Shown: piece by piece, positions 23,601 through 35,476 of the stretch | How positions within the stretch are numbered: the stretch's first letter is position 1 | Layout: each line of letters begins with the position of its first letter | Assembly (NCBI RefSeq): GCF_004358165.1 | Contig: NZ_SMTG01000002.1 | Span: 992,001 to 1,056,000 of the forward strand | Direction of reading: 5' to 3' | Source of the DNA: Luteimonas terrae | Lineage (GTDB): Bacteria > Pseudomonadota > Gammaproteobacteria > Xanthomonadales > Xanthomonadaceae | Length of the DNA: 64,000 bases | Translations under genes and position numbers: made by a program | The notes under the pieces: model-generated | Told to the model about the DNA's origin: nothing | Seen by the model: only the letters and a program-made list of their open reading frames with translations | The model's database searches: none

Positions 23601-25534
23601 ACGCGCACCAGCTCGAAGCGGGCGTTGCTGTTGGGATCCGCGCCGTCGTCCGGCTCGAACAGCGGGCGCACGCCGACCAGCGCATCGGCCGGCCACAGCA
23701 CGCGCTTGAGCGTGCGGTTGACGTTGCGACCGCCGGTCTCGTACAGGCTGCCGGACACGATCGCGGCGATCGGCGTCGTCGGCTTCGCTTCCTCGGGCAA
23801 CGGAATGTCGACGGAGAAACGGCCCTGCGCGTCGAAGCTGTCATCGGCGACGTCCCTGGCCTCGCGCGGCAGATCGACCGTCGCGTCGCCGAACACGAAG
23901 CCCGGCAGGCCCTCGACCGGCGAACGCTCGACCGCCAGCGCCAGTCGCGCGGTGAAGCGGTTGCCGCTGGCCGGCGCGCCGTAGAGGTAGGCGCCGGTGG
24001 CCTGCAGCTTCAGCGGCTCGCCCGGGCGCAGCACCGCCTGTGCGTCGAGGTCGAGCTTCATGCGTTCGGGCAGGAACTCCTCGATGCGCAGCGTCATGCC
24101 CTGCACGGCTTCGCGCGCGGCGGGATCGGTGCGGAACTCGACGCGCCAGCTGCCCGTCGGCGCATCGACCGGAATCTCGCGCTCGAAACGGAAGTAGCCG
24201 CCCTCGCCCGGCTCGACGCGCGTCTCGAAGAAGGTCTTGCCGTCGGGCTGGCGCAGACGCGCGAACAGGGCCTGCGACCGACCCTCTTTCTGTGCGACCG
24301 GGCGCCCGTCCTGGTCGCGCAGCAGCGCCGACACGCGCACGGTTTCGCCGGGGCGGTACAGATCGCGGCCCGACCAGGCGAACACGTCGAACCACGCCTG
24401 CTCGCGGCCGCTGACCGCGAACTCCGACAGGTCCAGCGCCGGCTGGTTGAAGGGCAGCAGCGAGATGTCGCTGGCACGACTGGCCACGAGCACGTGGCCG
24501 GCGTCCAGCGTGTAGTCCAGCATCGCGTTGCCCTTGGCGTCGGTGCTGGCGCGGTATACCGGCGCGCCCTTGGCATCGAGCACGCGCAGTTCCGCATTCC
24601 CGATCGGTGCGCCGGACTGCAGCGACGCGGTGTGCACGAACAGCTTCTCGCCGTATGCGCGCGCGTGCAGGCCGATGTCGCTGACGGTGAAGAACGCGGT
24701 TTCGTACTGGTCCGCGAATGCGCCAGCCTGCTTCATCACCGCGAAGTACAGACCCGGCTGCTGCAACTCGCGGATGTCCTGCAGCGGCAGGTAGGTCAGC
24801 ACGCGCTCGTTGCGCGCGCCGTCGATCGCGAAGCGGTTGACGTAGACCGGCCTGGCGAGCTTCGACAGCGGCGTGTTCTCGCCCCAGCGGTTGTCGAGTT
24901 CCCAGCTGCCGCGGCGTCCGCCCCGCTGGTACTGGGTCAGGAAGGCCGGGAGCGATTCGTCGTCGACGCGCAGGAACTCGACGTCCACCTCGTCGACGTT
25001 GATCGACACGATCGGCAGACCGCGCGATTCCTTTGCCGGCAGCACGCTGCCCTGCGAGGCGAAGCCGACCACCGGGTCGAGCTCGCCGGTGAACACCTTG
25101 CGTTCGATGTCCGCGCCCAGCGTGTCGCCACCAGCCGAGGCAAGCTTGCCGGAAATCCGCACCGTGTAATCGCGGTTGGCCTCGACGTGCGGGAAGCGCA
25201 GGACCTTGCCGTCGTCGTCGAGCGTCCAACTGCCCTCACGCGCCGAACCGTCGGTGAAGGTCACCAGTGCGTCGAAATCCTGGGTACCCACCAGACTTTC
25301 GGAGAACTCCAGCGCCAGCGACAGCGCGCCGTCGCGCTGGTCGGGAAAGGCGCGGACCAGCCCGAAACCTTCGATCGTCTCGCGCTTGGTCCGGATGGCC
25401 TCACCGCTGACGCCCGGCGTCTGCCCAGCGCTGTCGCGCTCGCAGGCCGGCAGGCCCAGGACGAGCAGCAGCACCGCACACGCGGCGAGAAGACCGTGCA
25501 GACGCCACGCAGCGCGTCGGGTTCCGAAGGACAT
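20609..25534 (-). CDS. yfhM: Bacterial alpha-2-macroglobulin lipoprotein (YfhM type)
   Basis: 1641 residues (E. coli YfhM 1653). The N-terminus MSFGTRRAAWRLHGLLAACA with VLGLPAC is a lipoprotein signal peptide; the cysteine is followed by Glu-Arg. A tandem of MG/bait-type beta-domains leads to the thioester domain, where SYPYGCAEQTTSR keeps the reactive Cys1167 and Gln1170. So this is the thioester-competent form, expected to trap proteases covalently in the periplasm. The ATG at 25534 is chosen because it starts the signal peptide; 54 upstream codons are arginine-rich and rejected. It is transcribed with pbpC. Confidence 0.94.
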   Translation of the reverse strand: MSFGTRRAAWRLHGLLAACAVLLLVLGLPACERDSAGQTPGVSGEAIRTKRETIEGFGLVRAFPDQRDGALSLALEFSESLVGTQDFDALVTFTDGSAREGSWTLDDDGKVLRFPHVEANRDYTVRISGKLASAGGDTLGADIERKVFTGELDPVVGFASQGSVLPAKESRGLPIVSINVDEVDVEFLRVDDESLPAFLTQYQRGGRRGSWELDNRWGENTPLSKLARPVYVNRFAIDGARNERVLTYLPLQDIRELQQPGLYFAVMKQAGAFADQYETAFFTVSDIGLHARAYGEKLFVHTASLQSGAPIGNAELRVLDAKGAPVYRASTDAKGNAMLDYTLDAGHVLVASRASDISLLPFNQPALDLSEFAVSGREQAWFDVFAWSGRDLYRPGETVRVSALLRDQDGRPVAQKEGRSQALFARLRQPDGKTFFETRVEPGEGGYFRFEREIPVDAPTGSWRVEFRTDPAAREAVQGMTLRIEEFLPERMKLDLDAQAVLRPGEPLKLQATGAYLYGAPASGNRFTARLALAVERSPVEGLPGFVFGDATVDLPREARDVADDSFDAQGRFSVDIPLPEEAKPTTPIAAIVSGSLYETGGRNVNRTLKRVLWPADALVGVRPLFEPDDGADPNSNARFELVRVGADGKPRPQAGLKVSLIREHRDYHWRNDDAGWRYEFTRRFETVETRTLDAGSDATRFDFPVEWGEYRIDVEDPATKLISRYPFRAGWSWDDGNRGLDARPDKVKVALDKAGYRAGDTMRVTVTPPHPGKGLLMVESDRMLYLHEIDAKPGSTFDIPVTEDWERHDVYVTALVFRGGSTTSTVTPARAVGVAHVPMERRERRVAVGIKAPELVRPEGPMRVTVAAPDLAGQEAWVTVSAVDVGILNITRFPVPDAWKHFFAQRRFGVDAYDLYGRVIESFEGGTARLRFGGDAPLAALPQARRPTARVQTVDLFAGPVKLDARGTARVPLQLPDFNGTLRVSALVWSADRYGSHDVETVVRAPLVAEASMPRVMAPGDRSTVTLDLSNFSGRAGAFDVRVEGIGPLSVEDGARKVQLSVDGKTTLSFPLVAQEGYSVAKVRVRVDGAGVKVDRSYDLPVRAAWPAVLRSSTRVLDGATPVTLDTGLMDGLMAGSVNARFTVSALPPIPFASAIDGALSYPYGCAEQTTSRGYAALQLDDATVSMLGIRGVDAAKRRQFVEAAFGRLASMQVGTGHFSMWGSDGYVNPMLTPYIVEFLLDARDAGFAVPDAVLQKSLERLGEDLLSGGNEFYGQNERDHLRFAYRAYAGYVLARVNRAPLGTLRAMWDNERGTSRTGLPLVHLGLALSLQGDKTRGERAVQAGFDFRGDRPGYLWDYGTPLRDASLMIALTHERGIAKPAFDARAVDIGREVDVRRNRGWMYLSTQEQIALARLGRALSSDQRKRVGGTLREGGVDEAVPAATLVGRAYDEAGLRRGVRFTPKGEPPMYASIDVAGVPRTAPAADASVLKVERRLYATDGKPWTPGPLKEGEALIVSVSVVADRDMPDALLTDLLPAGLEVENFNLSDAKQWADVVVDGIQITERGSAATVQHEEYRDDRYVAALKLDSGRAARVFYLVRAVSPGSYTAPPPLVEDMYRPQLRGVGTSVPARITVVQP

Positions 25535-25566
25535 CCGCTGTACTCCGCTGCTGGGCGATGGCCGCG

Positions 25567-25572
25567 AGTATA
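25567..25572 (-). promoter_or_regulatory. Candidate -10 box of the yfhM-pbpC unit
   Basis: TATACT on the minus strand lies 32 nt before the yfhM ATG. No clear -35 hexamer is present at 17 bp. It lies between the gyrA terminator hairpin and yfhM. Confidence 0.4.
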
Positions 25573-25610
25573 GAGCGCGGCCACGTCCGGAATGCGGCGT
25601 CTGGACGGCG

Positions 25611-25635
25611 GAAGGGCCGGCAATGCCGGCCCTTC
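25611..25635 (-). terminator. Terminator hairpin after gyrA
   Basis: GAAGGGCCGGC pairs perfectly with GCCGGCCCTTC across a 3-nt loop, 24 nt beyond the gyrA stop. A U-tract is missing, but the stem is long and perfect, so termination or 3' end protection is likely. Confidence 0.6.
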
Positions 25636-25658
25636 TGCGTGTCGCGATTTTCCCTGGA

Positions 25659-28355
25659 TCAGGGTGAGGCGGTCGGTGCGTCCGTCGCCGGCGCATCGCC
25701 CGGCGGCAGCGCCTCCACCTCGTCGGCGTCGTCGATCGAACCGTCGACGCGCTCGATGCCCTGCAGACGCTCGTCCTTGGACACGCGCATCAGGGTGACG
25801 CCCTGGGTGTTGCGACCGACGCGGGCGATTTCCGACGCGCGCGTGCGCACCAAGGTGCCGCCGTTGGAGATCAGCAGCACCTCGTCGTGGTTGCGCAGCA
25901 GGACCGCACCGACCAGCGGGCCGTTGCGTTCGGTCGTCTGGATGCCGATGACGCCCTGCGTACCACGGCCCTTGCGCGGGTATTCCGACAGCGGCGTGCG
26001 CTTGCCGTAGCCGTTTTCGGTCGCGGTGAGGATGTAGGGAATGTCGTCGCCGGCACCGGTTTCGACCGCGACTTCGCCATTCGCCTCGACCACCAAGTCC
26101 TCGACGCTCTCTTCCGACTCGTCCTCGATGCCACCGGCGCTCTCGGCGACGATCAGGCTGACGACCTGCTCGCCCTTCGCCAGACGGATGCCGCGCACGC
26201 CACCGGCGGTGCGGCCCATCGAACGCACGCGATCCTCGCCGAAACGCACGGTCTTGCCATTGGACGCGAACAGCAGCACGTCGCGGTCGCCGTCGGTCAG
26301 CGCGACGCCGACCAGCGCATCGCCCTCGTCGAGGCGGATCGCGATCTTGCCGCGCGCCAGACGATAGGCGAACTCGGTCAGCGGGGTCTTCTTGACCGTG
26401 CCTGCGCGCGTGGCGAAGAACACGTACTGGCCGTCGATGTATTCGCGCACCGGCACCACGGCCTGCACCTTCTCGTCGGCTTCCAGCGGAATCCAGTTGA
26501 TGATCGGACGGCCGCGCGCGGTGGGGCCGGCGTCGGGCAACTGGTGCACCGGCAGCCAGAACACGCGACCGGCGCTGGTGAAGGTCAGCAGCGTGTCGTG
26601 GGTGTTGACCAGCCACAGCTGCTCGATGAAATCCTCGTCCTTGGTCGCCGCCGCGTTGCGGCCCCGGCCACCGCGCTTCTGCGCGCGATAGGCGCTGACC
26701 GGCTGGCGCTTGACGTAGCCCGAGTGCGACAGCGTGACCACCACGTCCTCGGGCGCGATGAGATCGAGGATGTCCAGGTCTTCCTCGCTGGCGCGGATCT
26801 CGCTGCGGCGTTCGTCGCCAAACTCTTCCTTGACGTTGCGCAGCTCGGTGCGGATGACCTCCAGCAGCACTTCGGGATCCTCGAGGATCTCGATCAGGCC
26901 GCGGATCGTCTCCAGCAGCTGCTTGTACTCGTCGGTCAGGCGGTCCTGCTCCAGCCCGGTCAGGCGGTGCAGACGCATCTCGAGGATCTGCTGCGCCTGG
27001 GTATCGGTCAGCTGGTAGAAACCCTCGGACAGGCCCACGCCGTCGGGCAGGTCTTCCGGACGCGAGGCTTCCGCACCGCTGGCCGCGAGCAGCGCGCCCA
27101 CCAGGCCGGCTTCCCAGCGCCTGCTGAGCATGCGCTCCTTGGCGACCTGCGGATTCTCCGAGGTCTTGATCAGCTCGATCATCTCGTCGATGTTGGCGAG
27201 CGCGACCGTCAGACCTTCGAGGATGTGGGCGCGGTTGCGCGCCTTGCGCAGCTCGAAGATCGTCCGGCGCGTGACCACTTCGCGGCGGTGACGGACGAAG
27301 GCCTCGAGGATCTGCTTGAGGTTCAGCAGCTGCGGGCGGCCTTCGACGATCGCCACCATGTTGATGCCGAACACCGACTCCATCTGCGTCTGCGAGTAGA
27401 GGTTGTTGAGCACCACCTCGGCCGAATCGCCACGCTTGATCTCGATGTAGATGCGCATGCCGTCCTTGTCGGACTCGTCGCGCAGCTCGCTGATGCCTTC
27501 GAGCTTCTTTTCCTTGACCAGCTCGGCGATCTTCTCGATCAGCCGCGCCTTGTTGACCTGGTAGGGAATCTCGGTGACCGCGATCGCCTCGCGGCCGTTG
27601 TCGGCGACTTCGACTTCCGCACGCGCACGCATGCGCACACGGCCACGGCCGGTGCGGTAGGCGATGTGGATGCCACCGACGCCGTTGATGATGCCGGCAG
27701 TGGGGAAATCCGGGCCCGGGATGAACTCCATCAGGCCGTCGATGTCGATCTCGGGATTGTCGATCAGCGCGATCAGCGCATCGACCACTTCACCGAGATT
27801 GTGCGGCGGGATGTTCGTCGCCATGCCGACCGCGATACCGGCCGAACCGTTGACCAGCAGGTTCGGGAAGCGCGTCGGCATGACCGACGGCTCGAGTTCC
27901 TTCTCGTCGTAGTTGGGCTGGAAATCGACGGTGTCCTTGTCGATATCGGCCATCAGTTCGTGCGTGAGGCGCGACATGCGCGCCTCGGTGTAACGCATCG
28001 CCGCGGCGGAGTCGCCGTCGACCGAACCGAAGTTGCCCTGGCCGTCCACCAGCAGGTAGCGCAGCGAGAACGGCTGGGCCATGCGCACCAGCGTGTCGTA
28101 GACCGACTGGTCGCCGTGCGGGTGGTACTTACCGATGACGTCGCCGACGATACGCGCCGACTTGAAGTAGGGCTTGTTGCTGTGCGCGCCCAGTTCATTC
28201 ATCGCGAACAGCACGCGGCGATGCACCGGCTTGAGGCCATCGCGGACGTCGGGAAGTGCGCGCCCCACGATCACGCTCATGGCGTAATCGAGGTAGCTGC
28301 GGCGCATCTCGTCTTCGAGGTTGACGGGGATGATTTCTTTCGCGGAATCGACCAT
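25659..28355 (-). CDS. gyrA: DNA gyrase subunit A
   Basis: 898 residues. The breakage-reunion domain has the catalytic Tyr122 in [13 protein letters not shown] six-bladed C-terminal domain begins near residue 530, with the GyrA box RGGRGR in [16 protein letters not shown]. The C-terminus ends in an acidic tail ([13 protein letters not shown]). In the quinolone-resistance region the sequence is GDQSVYD, so position 83 is Gln instead of the E. coli Ser, while Asp87 is kept. Numbering matches E. coli exactly. A -10-like TATGAT sits at 28462-28467 upstream. mtnA lies upstream in the same direction, with a terminator between the two. Confidence 0.98.
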   Translation of the reverse strand: MVDSAKEIIPVNLEDEMRRSYLDYAMSVIVGRALPDVRDGLKPVHRRVLFAMNELGAHSNKPYFKSARIVGDVIGKYHPHGDQSVYDTLVRMAQPFSLRYLLVDGQGNFGSVDGDSAAAMRYTEARMSRLTHELMADIDKDTVDFQPNYDEKELEPSVMPTRFPNLLVNGSAGIAVGMATNIPPHNLGEVVDALIALIDNPEIDIDGLMEFIPGPDFPTAGIINGVGGIHIAYRTGRGRVRMRARAEVEVADNGREAIAVTEIPYQVNKARLIEKIAELVKEKKLEGISELRDESDKDGMRIYIEIKRGDSAEVVLNNLYSQTQMESVFGINMVAIVEGRPQLLNLKQILEAFVRHRREVVTRRTIFELRKARNRAHILEGLTVALANIDEMIELIKTSENPQVAKERMLSRRWEAGLVGALLAASGAEASRPEDLPDGVGLSEGFYQLTDTQAQQILEMRLHRLTGLEQDRLTDEYKQLLETIRGLIEILEDPEVLLEVIRTELRNVKEEFGDERRSEIRASEEDLDILDLIAPEDVVVTLSHSGYVKRQPVSAYRAQKRGGRGRNAAATKDEDFIEQLWLVNTHDTLLTFTSAGRVFWLPVHQLPDAGPTARGRPIINWIPLEADEKVQAVVPVREYIDGQYVFFATRAGTVKKTPLTEFAYRLARGKIAIRLDEGDALVGVALTDGDRDVLLFASNGKTVRFGEDRVRSMGRTAGGVRGIRLAKGEQVVSLIVAESAGGIEDESEESVEDLVVEANGEVAVETGAGDDIPYILTATENGYGKRTPLSEYPRKGRGTQGVIGIQTTERNGPLVGAVLLRNHDEVLLISNGGTLVRTRASEIARVGRNTQGVTLMRVSKDERLQGIERVDGSIDDADEVEALPPGDAPATDAPTASP

Positions 28356-28471
28356 CTAGAGGGTTTGCATCCTGTCTGCGCGGTCCGGTTTTCCGGCGCC
28401 GGACACAGGGTACCGGCGCGGCGCGTACCGGCCGCCGGCAACGCGATCAAAACGACAGGAAATCATAGCAC

Positions 28472-28498
28472 GAAAGCCGCCCTCGACGGGCGGCTTTC
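28472..28498 (-). terminator. Terminator between mtnA and gyrA
   Basis: GAAAGCCGCCC pairs with GGGCGGCTTTC (loop TCGAC), about 100 nt after the mtnA stop. On the minus strand the stem is preceded by an A run and its 3' arm ends in CTTTC. A TATGAT box that may serve gyrA follows 4 nt after the stem. The surrounding 246-bp gap (28356-28601) shows nothing else. Confidence 0.6.
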
Positions 28499-28601
28499 CA
28501 ACGTCAAAACAAGGACTTGCGCGCATTCCGCGGCCCGATTTTCGCCCGATCCGCGCAATACCGGGCGCAAGCGTCCGTCGACAGCGCCGCGTGCGCGCGG
28601 T

Positions 28602-29663
28602 TCAGGCGTTGAACAGCGCCCGCATCGAGGCCGTGGTCGGGCGTTCGACGACGCCCTGCTGGGTCACGATCGCGTCGATGAGCTCGCCCGGCGTCACGTC
28701 GAATACCGGATTCCAGGCCTGGATGCCTTCGGCCACGGTGCGGCTGCCGCCGACGCCGAACAGTTCGCCCGGATCTCGCTGCTCGATCTCGATCAGATCG
28801 CCCGACGGCGTGTCCATGTCGACGGTCGACGACGGCGCGACGACCATGAACTTCACCCCGTGGTGGCGCGCGGCGATCGCGAGCTGGTAGGTGCCGATCT
28901 TGTTGGCGGTGTCGCCGTTGGCGCAGATGCGGTCGGCGCCGACGACGATCCACTGCACCGCGCCGGTCTTCATCAGATGCGCGGCCGCGGCGTCGGCGAT
29001 CAGCGTCGCGTCGATGCCATCCTGCTGCAGCTCCCACACCGTCAGCCGCGCGCCCTGCAGCCAGGGACGCGTTTCGCCGGCGAAGACCTTGCCGATGCGG
29101 CCCTGCGCCATGCCTGCGCGGATCACGCCCAGTGCGGTGCCGAAGCCGGCCGTGGCCAGCGAGCCGGTATTACAATGGGTCATGACGCCGCTGCCCGGCG
29201 CGATCAGGTCCGCACCCAGCGCACCCATGTGCCGGTTCGCGGCCAGGTCTTCTTCCGCGATCGCCTGCGCCTCGCGCGCCAGCACCTCGCGCCAGTCCGC
29301 GCCCGAGGTCGCCAGCACCCGGCGCATGCGCGCCAGCGCCCAGGCGAGGTTCACCGCGGTCGGCCGCGCCGCGTTGAGCCGCTGCAACGCGGGCTCGAGC
29401 TTCATCAGCGCCGCTTCACCATTCTCCGCTTCGATCTCGCGCGCGCCGAGCACCGCGCCCCACGCCGCCGCGATACCGATCGCCGGCGCGCCGCGCACGG
29501 TCAGCGCATGGATCGCTTCGGCGACTTCGTCGCTGGTCGTGCAGGTGACGTGCTCGACCACGAACGGCAACTTGCGCTGGTCCAGCAGTTCGAGCGTGTC
29601 GCCGGTCCAGAGGATCGGGCGGATGTGGTCGTAGCGGTCGAAATCGAGGGGGGATGCGTTCAT
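28602..29663 (-). CDS. mtnA: S-methyl-5-thioribose-1-phosphate isomerase
   Basis: 353 residues. MtnA turns methylthioribose-1-phosphate into methylthioribulose-1-phosphate in methionine salvage. The catalytic cysteine is in [18 protein letters not shown] and the catalytic aspartate in [38 protein letters not shown] is the phosphate-binding N-terminal block. The ATG at 29663 ([12 protein letters not shown]) is used; the frame stays open for 174 further codons into the low-complexity island and these are rejected. A TACAAT box only 6 nt before the ATG and no ribosome site suggest a leaderless mRNA. No other methionine-salvage gene is nearby. Confidence 0.95.
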   Translation of the reverse strand: MNASPLDFDRYDHIRPILWTGDTLELLDQRKLPFVVEHVTCTTSDEVAEAIHALTVRGAPAIGIAAAWGAVLGAREIEAENGEAALMKLEPALQRLNAARPTAVNLAWALARMRRVLATSGADWREVLAREAQAIAEEDLAANRHMGALGADLIAPGSGVMTHCNTGSLATAGFGTALGVIRAGMAQGRIGKVFAGETRPWLQGARLTVWELQQDGIDATLIADAAAAHLMKTGAVQWIVVGADRICANGDTANKIGTYQLAIAARHHGVKFMVVAPSSTVDMDTPSGDLIEIEQRDPGELFGVGGSRTVAEGIQAWNPVFDVTPGELIDAIVTQQGVVERPTTASMRALFNA

Positions 29664-29669
29664 GGGGAC

Positions 29670-29675
29670 ATTGTA
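29670..29675 (-). promoter_or_regulatory. Candidate -10 box for a leaderless mtnA transcript
   Basis: TACAAT on the minus strand is separated from the mtnA ATG by 6 nt (GTCCCC). Transcription normally starts 6-8 nt after the -10, which would place the first base at or next to the A of ATG. No convincing -35 hexamer is visible. Confidence 0.45.
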
Positions 29676-29808
29676 AATCGAGGCGGTTGGATTGCTGTCG
29701 GCAGGACTGGTTCGTTGTGGATCTGGACCAGCAGGGAGCGTTTCCAACGCACCGGGTCGCCGTCCTTCGCGCGAAAGCGGGAATTCTTGGATGCAGGGTT
29801 TGTCTTGC

Positions 29809-30532
29809 GGCTCTGGCTCTGGCTCTGGCTCTGGCTTGGCTTGGCTTGGCTTGGCTTCGGCTTGGCTTCGGCTTCGGCTTCGGCTTCGGCCTTTGACTTT
29901 GACCTGCGAGCCGTAAAGCGGGCCGAGCACTGGAGTCTGGCGCGGCCGTAGAGCAGCCCATGTCTGAGCGCAGCGAGTTTGGGCTGCGTGCCGCGGCAGG
30001 CGAAGCGCGCAGGAGACCGCCGCGGCTTCATGCGGCGGATCGCGTCCGGCGAAGGGACCTTTTGGTTTCTTTTGGGTCCCGCCAAAAGAAACTCGCACGC
30101 GCAGCGGGCGAAAGCCGTGCACTTGCGTTGGCATTTGCTCTTCGCTTTGAAAGCTTTGAAAAAGCAGGATCAAGATCAAACCCAAGGCTTCCGCACGCTT
30201 CGCGCGCGGCTTCCTTTTGTCTTGTCAAAAGGAAGCACGACAGCGCGTATGCGCTGGCGAACGGCGAAGCCGGCCCGAAGGGCGAACGCCGAAGGCGTGA
30301 GTCAAACCGCCTTCGCCGGACGCGATCCGATGCGATGAAGCCGCATCGGTCCCCTGCGCTTCTCGGCCGACGGGGCACGCAGCCCAAACTCGCTGCGCTC
30401 AGACATGGGCTGCTCTACGACCCCGTCGTCCTGCGATGCTCTGCTCGCTCTACGGCTCGATTGAAATCAAAGGCGTGAAGCCGAGCCAAGCCAAGCCAGA
30501 GCTAGAGTCAAGCCAAAGCCAGGCCTGAAGCC
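29809..30532. repeat. Large composite inverted repeat: two inverted copies of one structured element
   Basis: This occupies most of the 968-bp gap between mtnA and epmA. The left copy starts with a GGCTCT/GGCTT/CGGCTT microsatellite (29809-29891). It continues with GAGCCGTA-AGC and a 45-bp stretch at 29948-29992, then a diverged stretch ending at 30055. The right copy is the reverse complement: 30374-30418 matches the 45 bp perfectly, 30311-30373 matches the diverged part, and CCAAGCC-rich sequence lies at 30478-30532. The 255-bp centre contains two perfect 11-bp hairpins, 30065-30092 (GTTTCTTTTGG/CCAAAAGAAAC) and 30209-30236 (GCTTCCTTTTG/CAAAAGGAAGC), one per copy. Frames are open through it but have no protein-like character. 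Confidence 0.85.
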
Positions 30533-30538
30533 GGATCG

Positions 30539-30595
30539 AAATGGGTGCCCGCGTTAACAGACATGCCTCTGTTGAGAGCCGCAGGCATGACGACG
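30539..30595. repeat. Degenerate REP element with nested palindrome
   Basis: GAAATGGGTGCCCGC and GCAGGCATGACG flank TTAACAGACATGCCTCTGTTGAGAG, a relaxed copy of the palindrome seen at 18.04 kb. It lies directly behind epmA's 3' end, next to the composite inverted repeat. Confidence 0.55.
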
Positions 30596-30631
30596 ATGCG
30601 TTTTGATGAGCTGCCGGAACCGCGCGAGCGA

Positions 30632-34143
<3,512 letters not shown>

Positions 34144-34306
34144 TCACGCGCGCGCCGCTCGTCGACCTGGCCTTCCCCGGCTTGCACGGGAGGATTGGGC
34201 GGGGACACGCCATCACACGCGTCGGAAACCGATACGCCGCGATGTCGCCAGAGATTTCGCCCGAGATGTCGCCGTGCCGCGGCCGGACCGTTCGCCCCCA
34301 TCCCAT

Positions 34307-34330
34307 CCTTCCCCCGTGGACGGGGGAAGG
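34307..34330. repeat. Perfect 10-bp palindrome (CCTTCCCCCG/CGGGGGAAGG)
   Basis: The arms are separated by TGGA. It lies in the 266 bp between ligA and the VOC remnant. A related unpaired fragment (CCTTCCCCGGCTTGCACGGG) is at about 34172-34191. Nothing else is recognisable in 34121-34306. Confidence 0.5.
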
Positions 34331-34373
34331 CGCAGGTCCGTGACGTCGTTGAATCGATCGTGCGTACGCGAGA

Positions 34374-34607
34374 CTCAGCCGGTTCGCTCTCGGGCCGCGT
34401 AACAGAGCTCCAGCCGCGCTTCGAGCGCGCCGCTGTCAGTGCGGCTCACACGCCGTCCGCCACAAAGACCTTCCAGGGCGACAGCGAGTGCACGTCCGCA
34501 CCGCTGTCGTAGACCTCGCGCGCGCCCAGACCTTCGACCAGCAGCCGGGCGCTGCGGTCGAGGTCGTGGACGACGAAGGTCAGATGGCTGATGCCGATGA
34601 TCGACAT
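34374..34607 (-). pseudogene. Decayed VOC-family gene (FosX-like) with internal deletion
   Basis: ATG at 34607 opens a 53-codon frame reading MSIIGISHLTFVVHDLDRSA...EVYDSG..HSLSPWKVFVADGV and then TGA (34446-34448). It fits the first 53 residues of VOC proteins of the fosfomycin-hydrolase/FosX type. A shifted frame immediately after it reads SGALEARLELCYAARERTG and stops at 34374. That fits the family's C-terminal end (H-T/S-G-x-L-E-x-R-L). The middle of about 65 residues, including the second metal-binding half, is missing. The simplest reading is a deletion with frameshift. It ends 10 nt before zipA's stop. Confidence 0.6.
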
Positions 34608-34617
34608 CGCGCCGGTG

Positions 34618-35370
34618 TCACCAGCGCGGGCTGCGCGTCACCGGCGGGACTTCATGCTCGCGGTCCCAGCTGCGCAGTTCGTCGCGCAGGCCGGCGATGC
34701 GCTGGCGGCCCAGCGCGTTGCGCTGTTCGTCCAGCAGCACGCCGTCGAGCAGTTCAGCCATGCGTTCGGCGGTGGGCAACATCGCGTCCCAGGCATCGAG
34801 AGCGCGGACCGGCGCCGGCAGGGTCAGGAAGAACGCGATCGCCGGCGTTTCGAGGGTCTGGATCTCGCCCATGTCGAAGCTGCCGGGACTGCGGATGTTG
34901 GCGACACTGAAGATCGGGCCGCGCTCGGGGTGCCCGTCGACGAGACGGTGGAAGACGTTCATGTGGCCGTAGGTCAGACCGGTCTTCTCGGCGGCGACGA
35001 CGATATCCGGGCCGCGCAGCACGTTGCCGGCACGCGCGGCGATATACAGGGTGACGATCTTGTCGAAGTCGTCTGTGTTGCGCTTGCCCAGTTCGCTGTT
35101 CGGCGAGACGGCGCCGACGGTCTGGTCGAGCAGGTCCATCTCGGCCTGCACGGCATCGGTATCGCCTTCGGCGCGCGGAACGCCCGCTTCGCCGAGATCC
35201 TGTTCCAGCTGCGCGCCGAGCGTGGGCTCCAGACGCTGCTCGCGCTCGTCGTTGCTGACGACGCGACGTCCCTGGCCGTTGCGCGGCCGGGTGCCGAAAT
35301 ACCACATGGCGATCATCAGCAGACCGCCGGCCACGAAGATCCCGATCCGCAACATCCACTCGTCGGTCAT
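34618..35370 (-). CDS. zipA: Cell division protein ZipA
   Basis: 250 residues. A single N-terminal membrane segment (about 6-25: MLRIGIFVAGGLLMIAMWYF) is followed by a short charged linker and the C-terminal FtsZ-binding domain from about residue 95 (DDFDKIVTLYIAARAGN..., LTYGHMNVFHRL, FSVANIRSPGSFDM). ZipA tethers FtsZ to the membrane during early divisome assembly. The linker is much shorter than in E. coli (328 residues), as usual in xanthomonads. It lies between smc and ligA, the lineage's standard order. Confidence 0.92.
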   Translation of the reverse strand: MTDEWMLRIGIFVAGGLLMIAMWYFGTRPRNGQGRRVVSNDEREQRLEPTLGAQLEQDLGEAGVPRAEGDTDAVQAEMDLLDQTVGAVSPNSELGKRNTDDFDKIVTLYIAARAGNVLRGPDIVVAAEKTGLTYGHMNVFHRLVDGHPERGPIFSVANIRSPGSFDMGEIQTLETPAIAFFLTLPAPVRALDAWDAMLPTAERMAELLDGVLLDEQRNALGRQRIAGLRDELRSWDREHEVPPVTRSPRW

Positions 35371-35476
35371 TCGCGCAGCTCTCCTTCAGGGTCGTTCATT
35401 ATGCGCACGCGATGTGCACGTGGGCATGAGGACCGCGCGGGGTTGCCCACGCGGTCGCGGCACATGATGACAGGGC

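Noticed and set aside
20807-25573. Long plus-strand frame opposite the alpha-2-macroglobulin gene (about 1590 codons)
   Set aside because: Same type of antisense shadow; the minus strand carries signal peptide, thioester and conserved domains.
29809-29891. Possible CRISPR or tandem-repeat array
   Set aside because: Units are 5-6 bp without spacers; this is a microsatellite.
25887-29951. Plus-strand frame running through gyrA, mtnA and into the repeat island
   Set aside because: It crosses two certain genes and low-complexity DNA; no protein-like segments.
29960-30478. Open frame starting [18 protein letters not shown] inside the inverted repeat
   Set aside because: Its sequence is just the translated repeat; the opposite arm gives mirror frames, and there is no ribosome site or conserved fold.
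34446-34607. Fosfomycin-resistance gene
   Set aside because: Only the N-terminal half of a VOC protein remains; a functional metal site cannot form.
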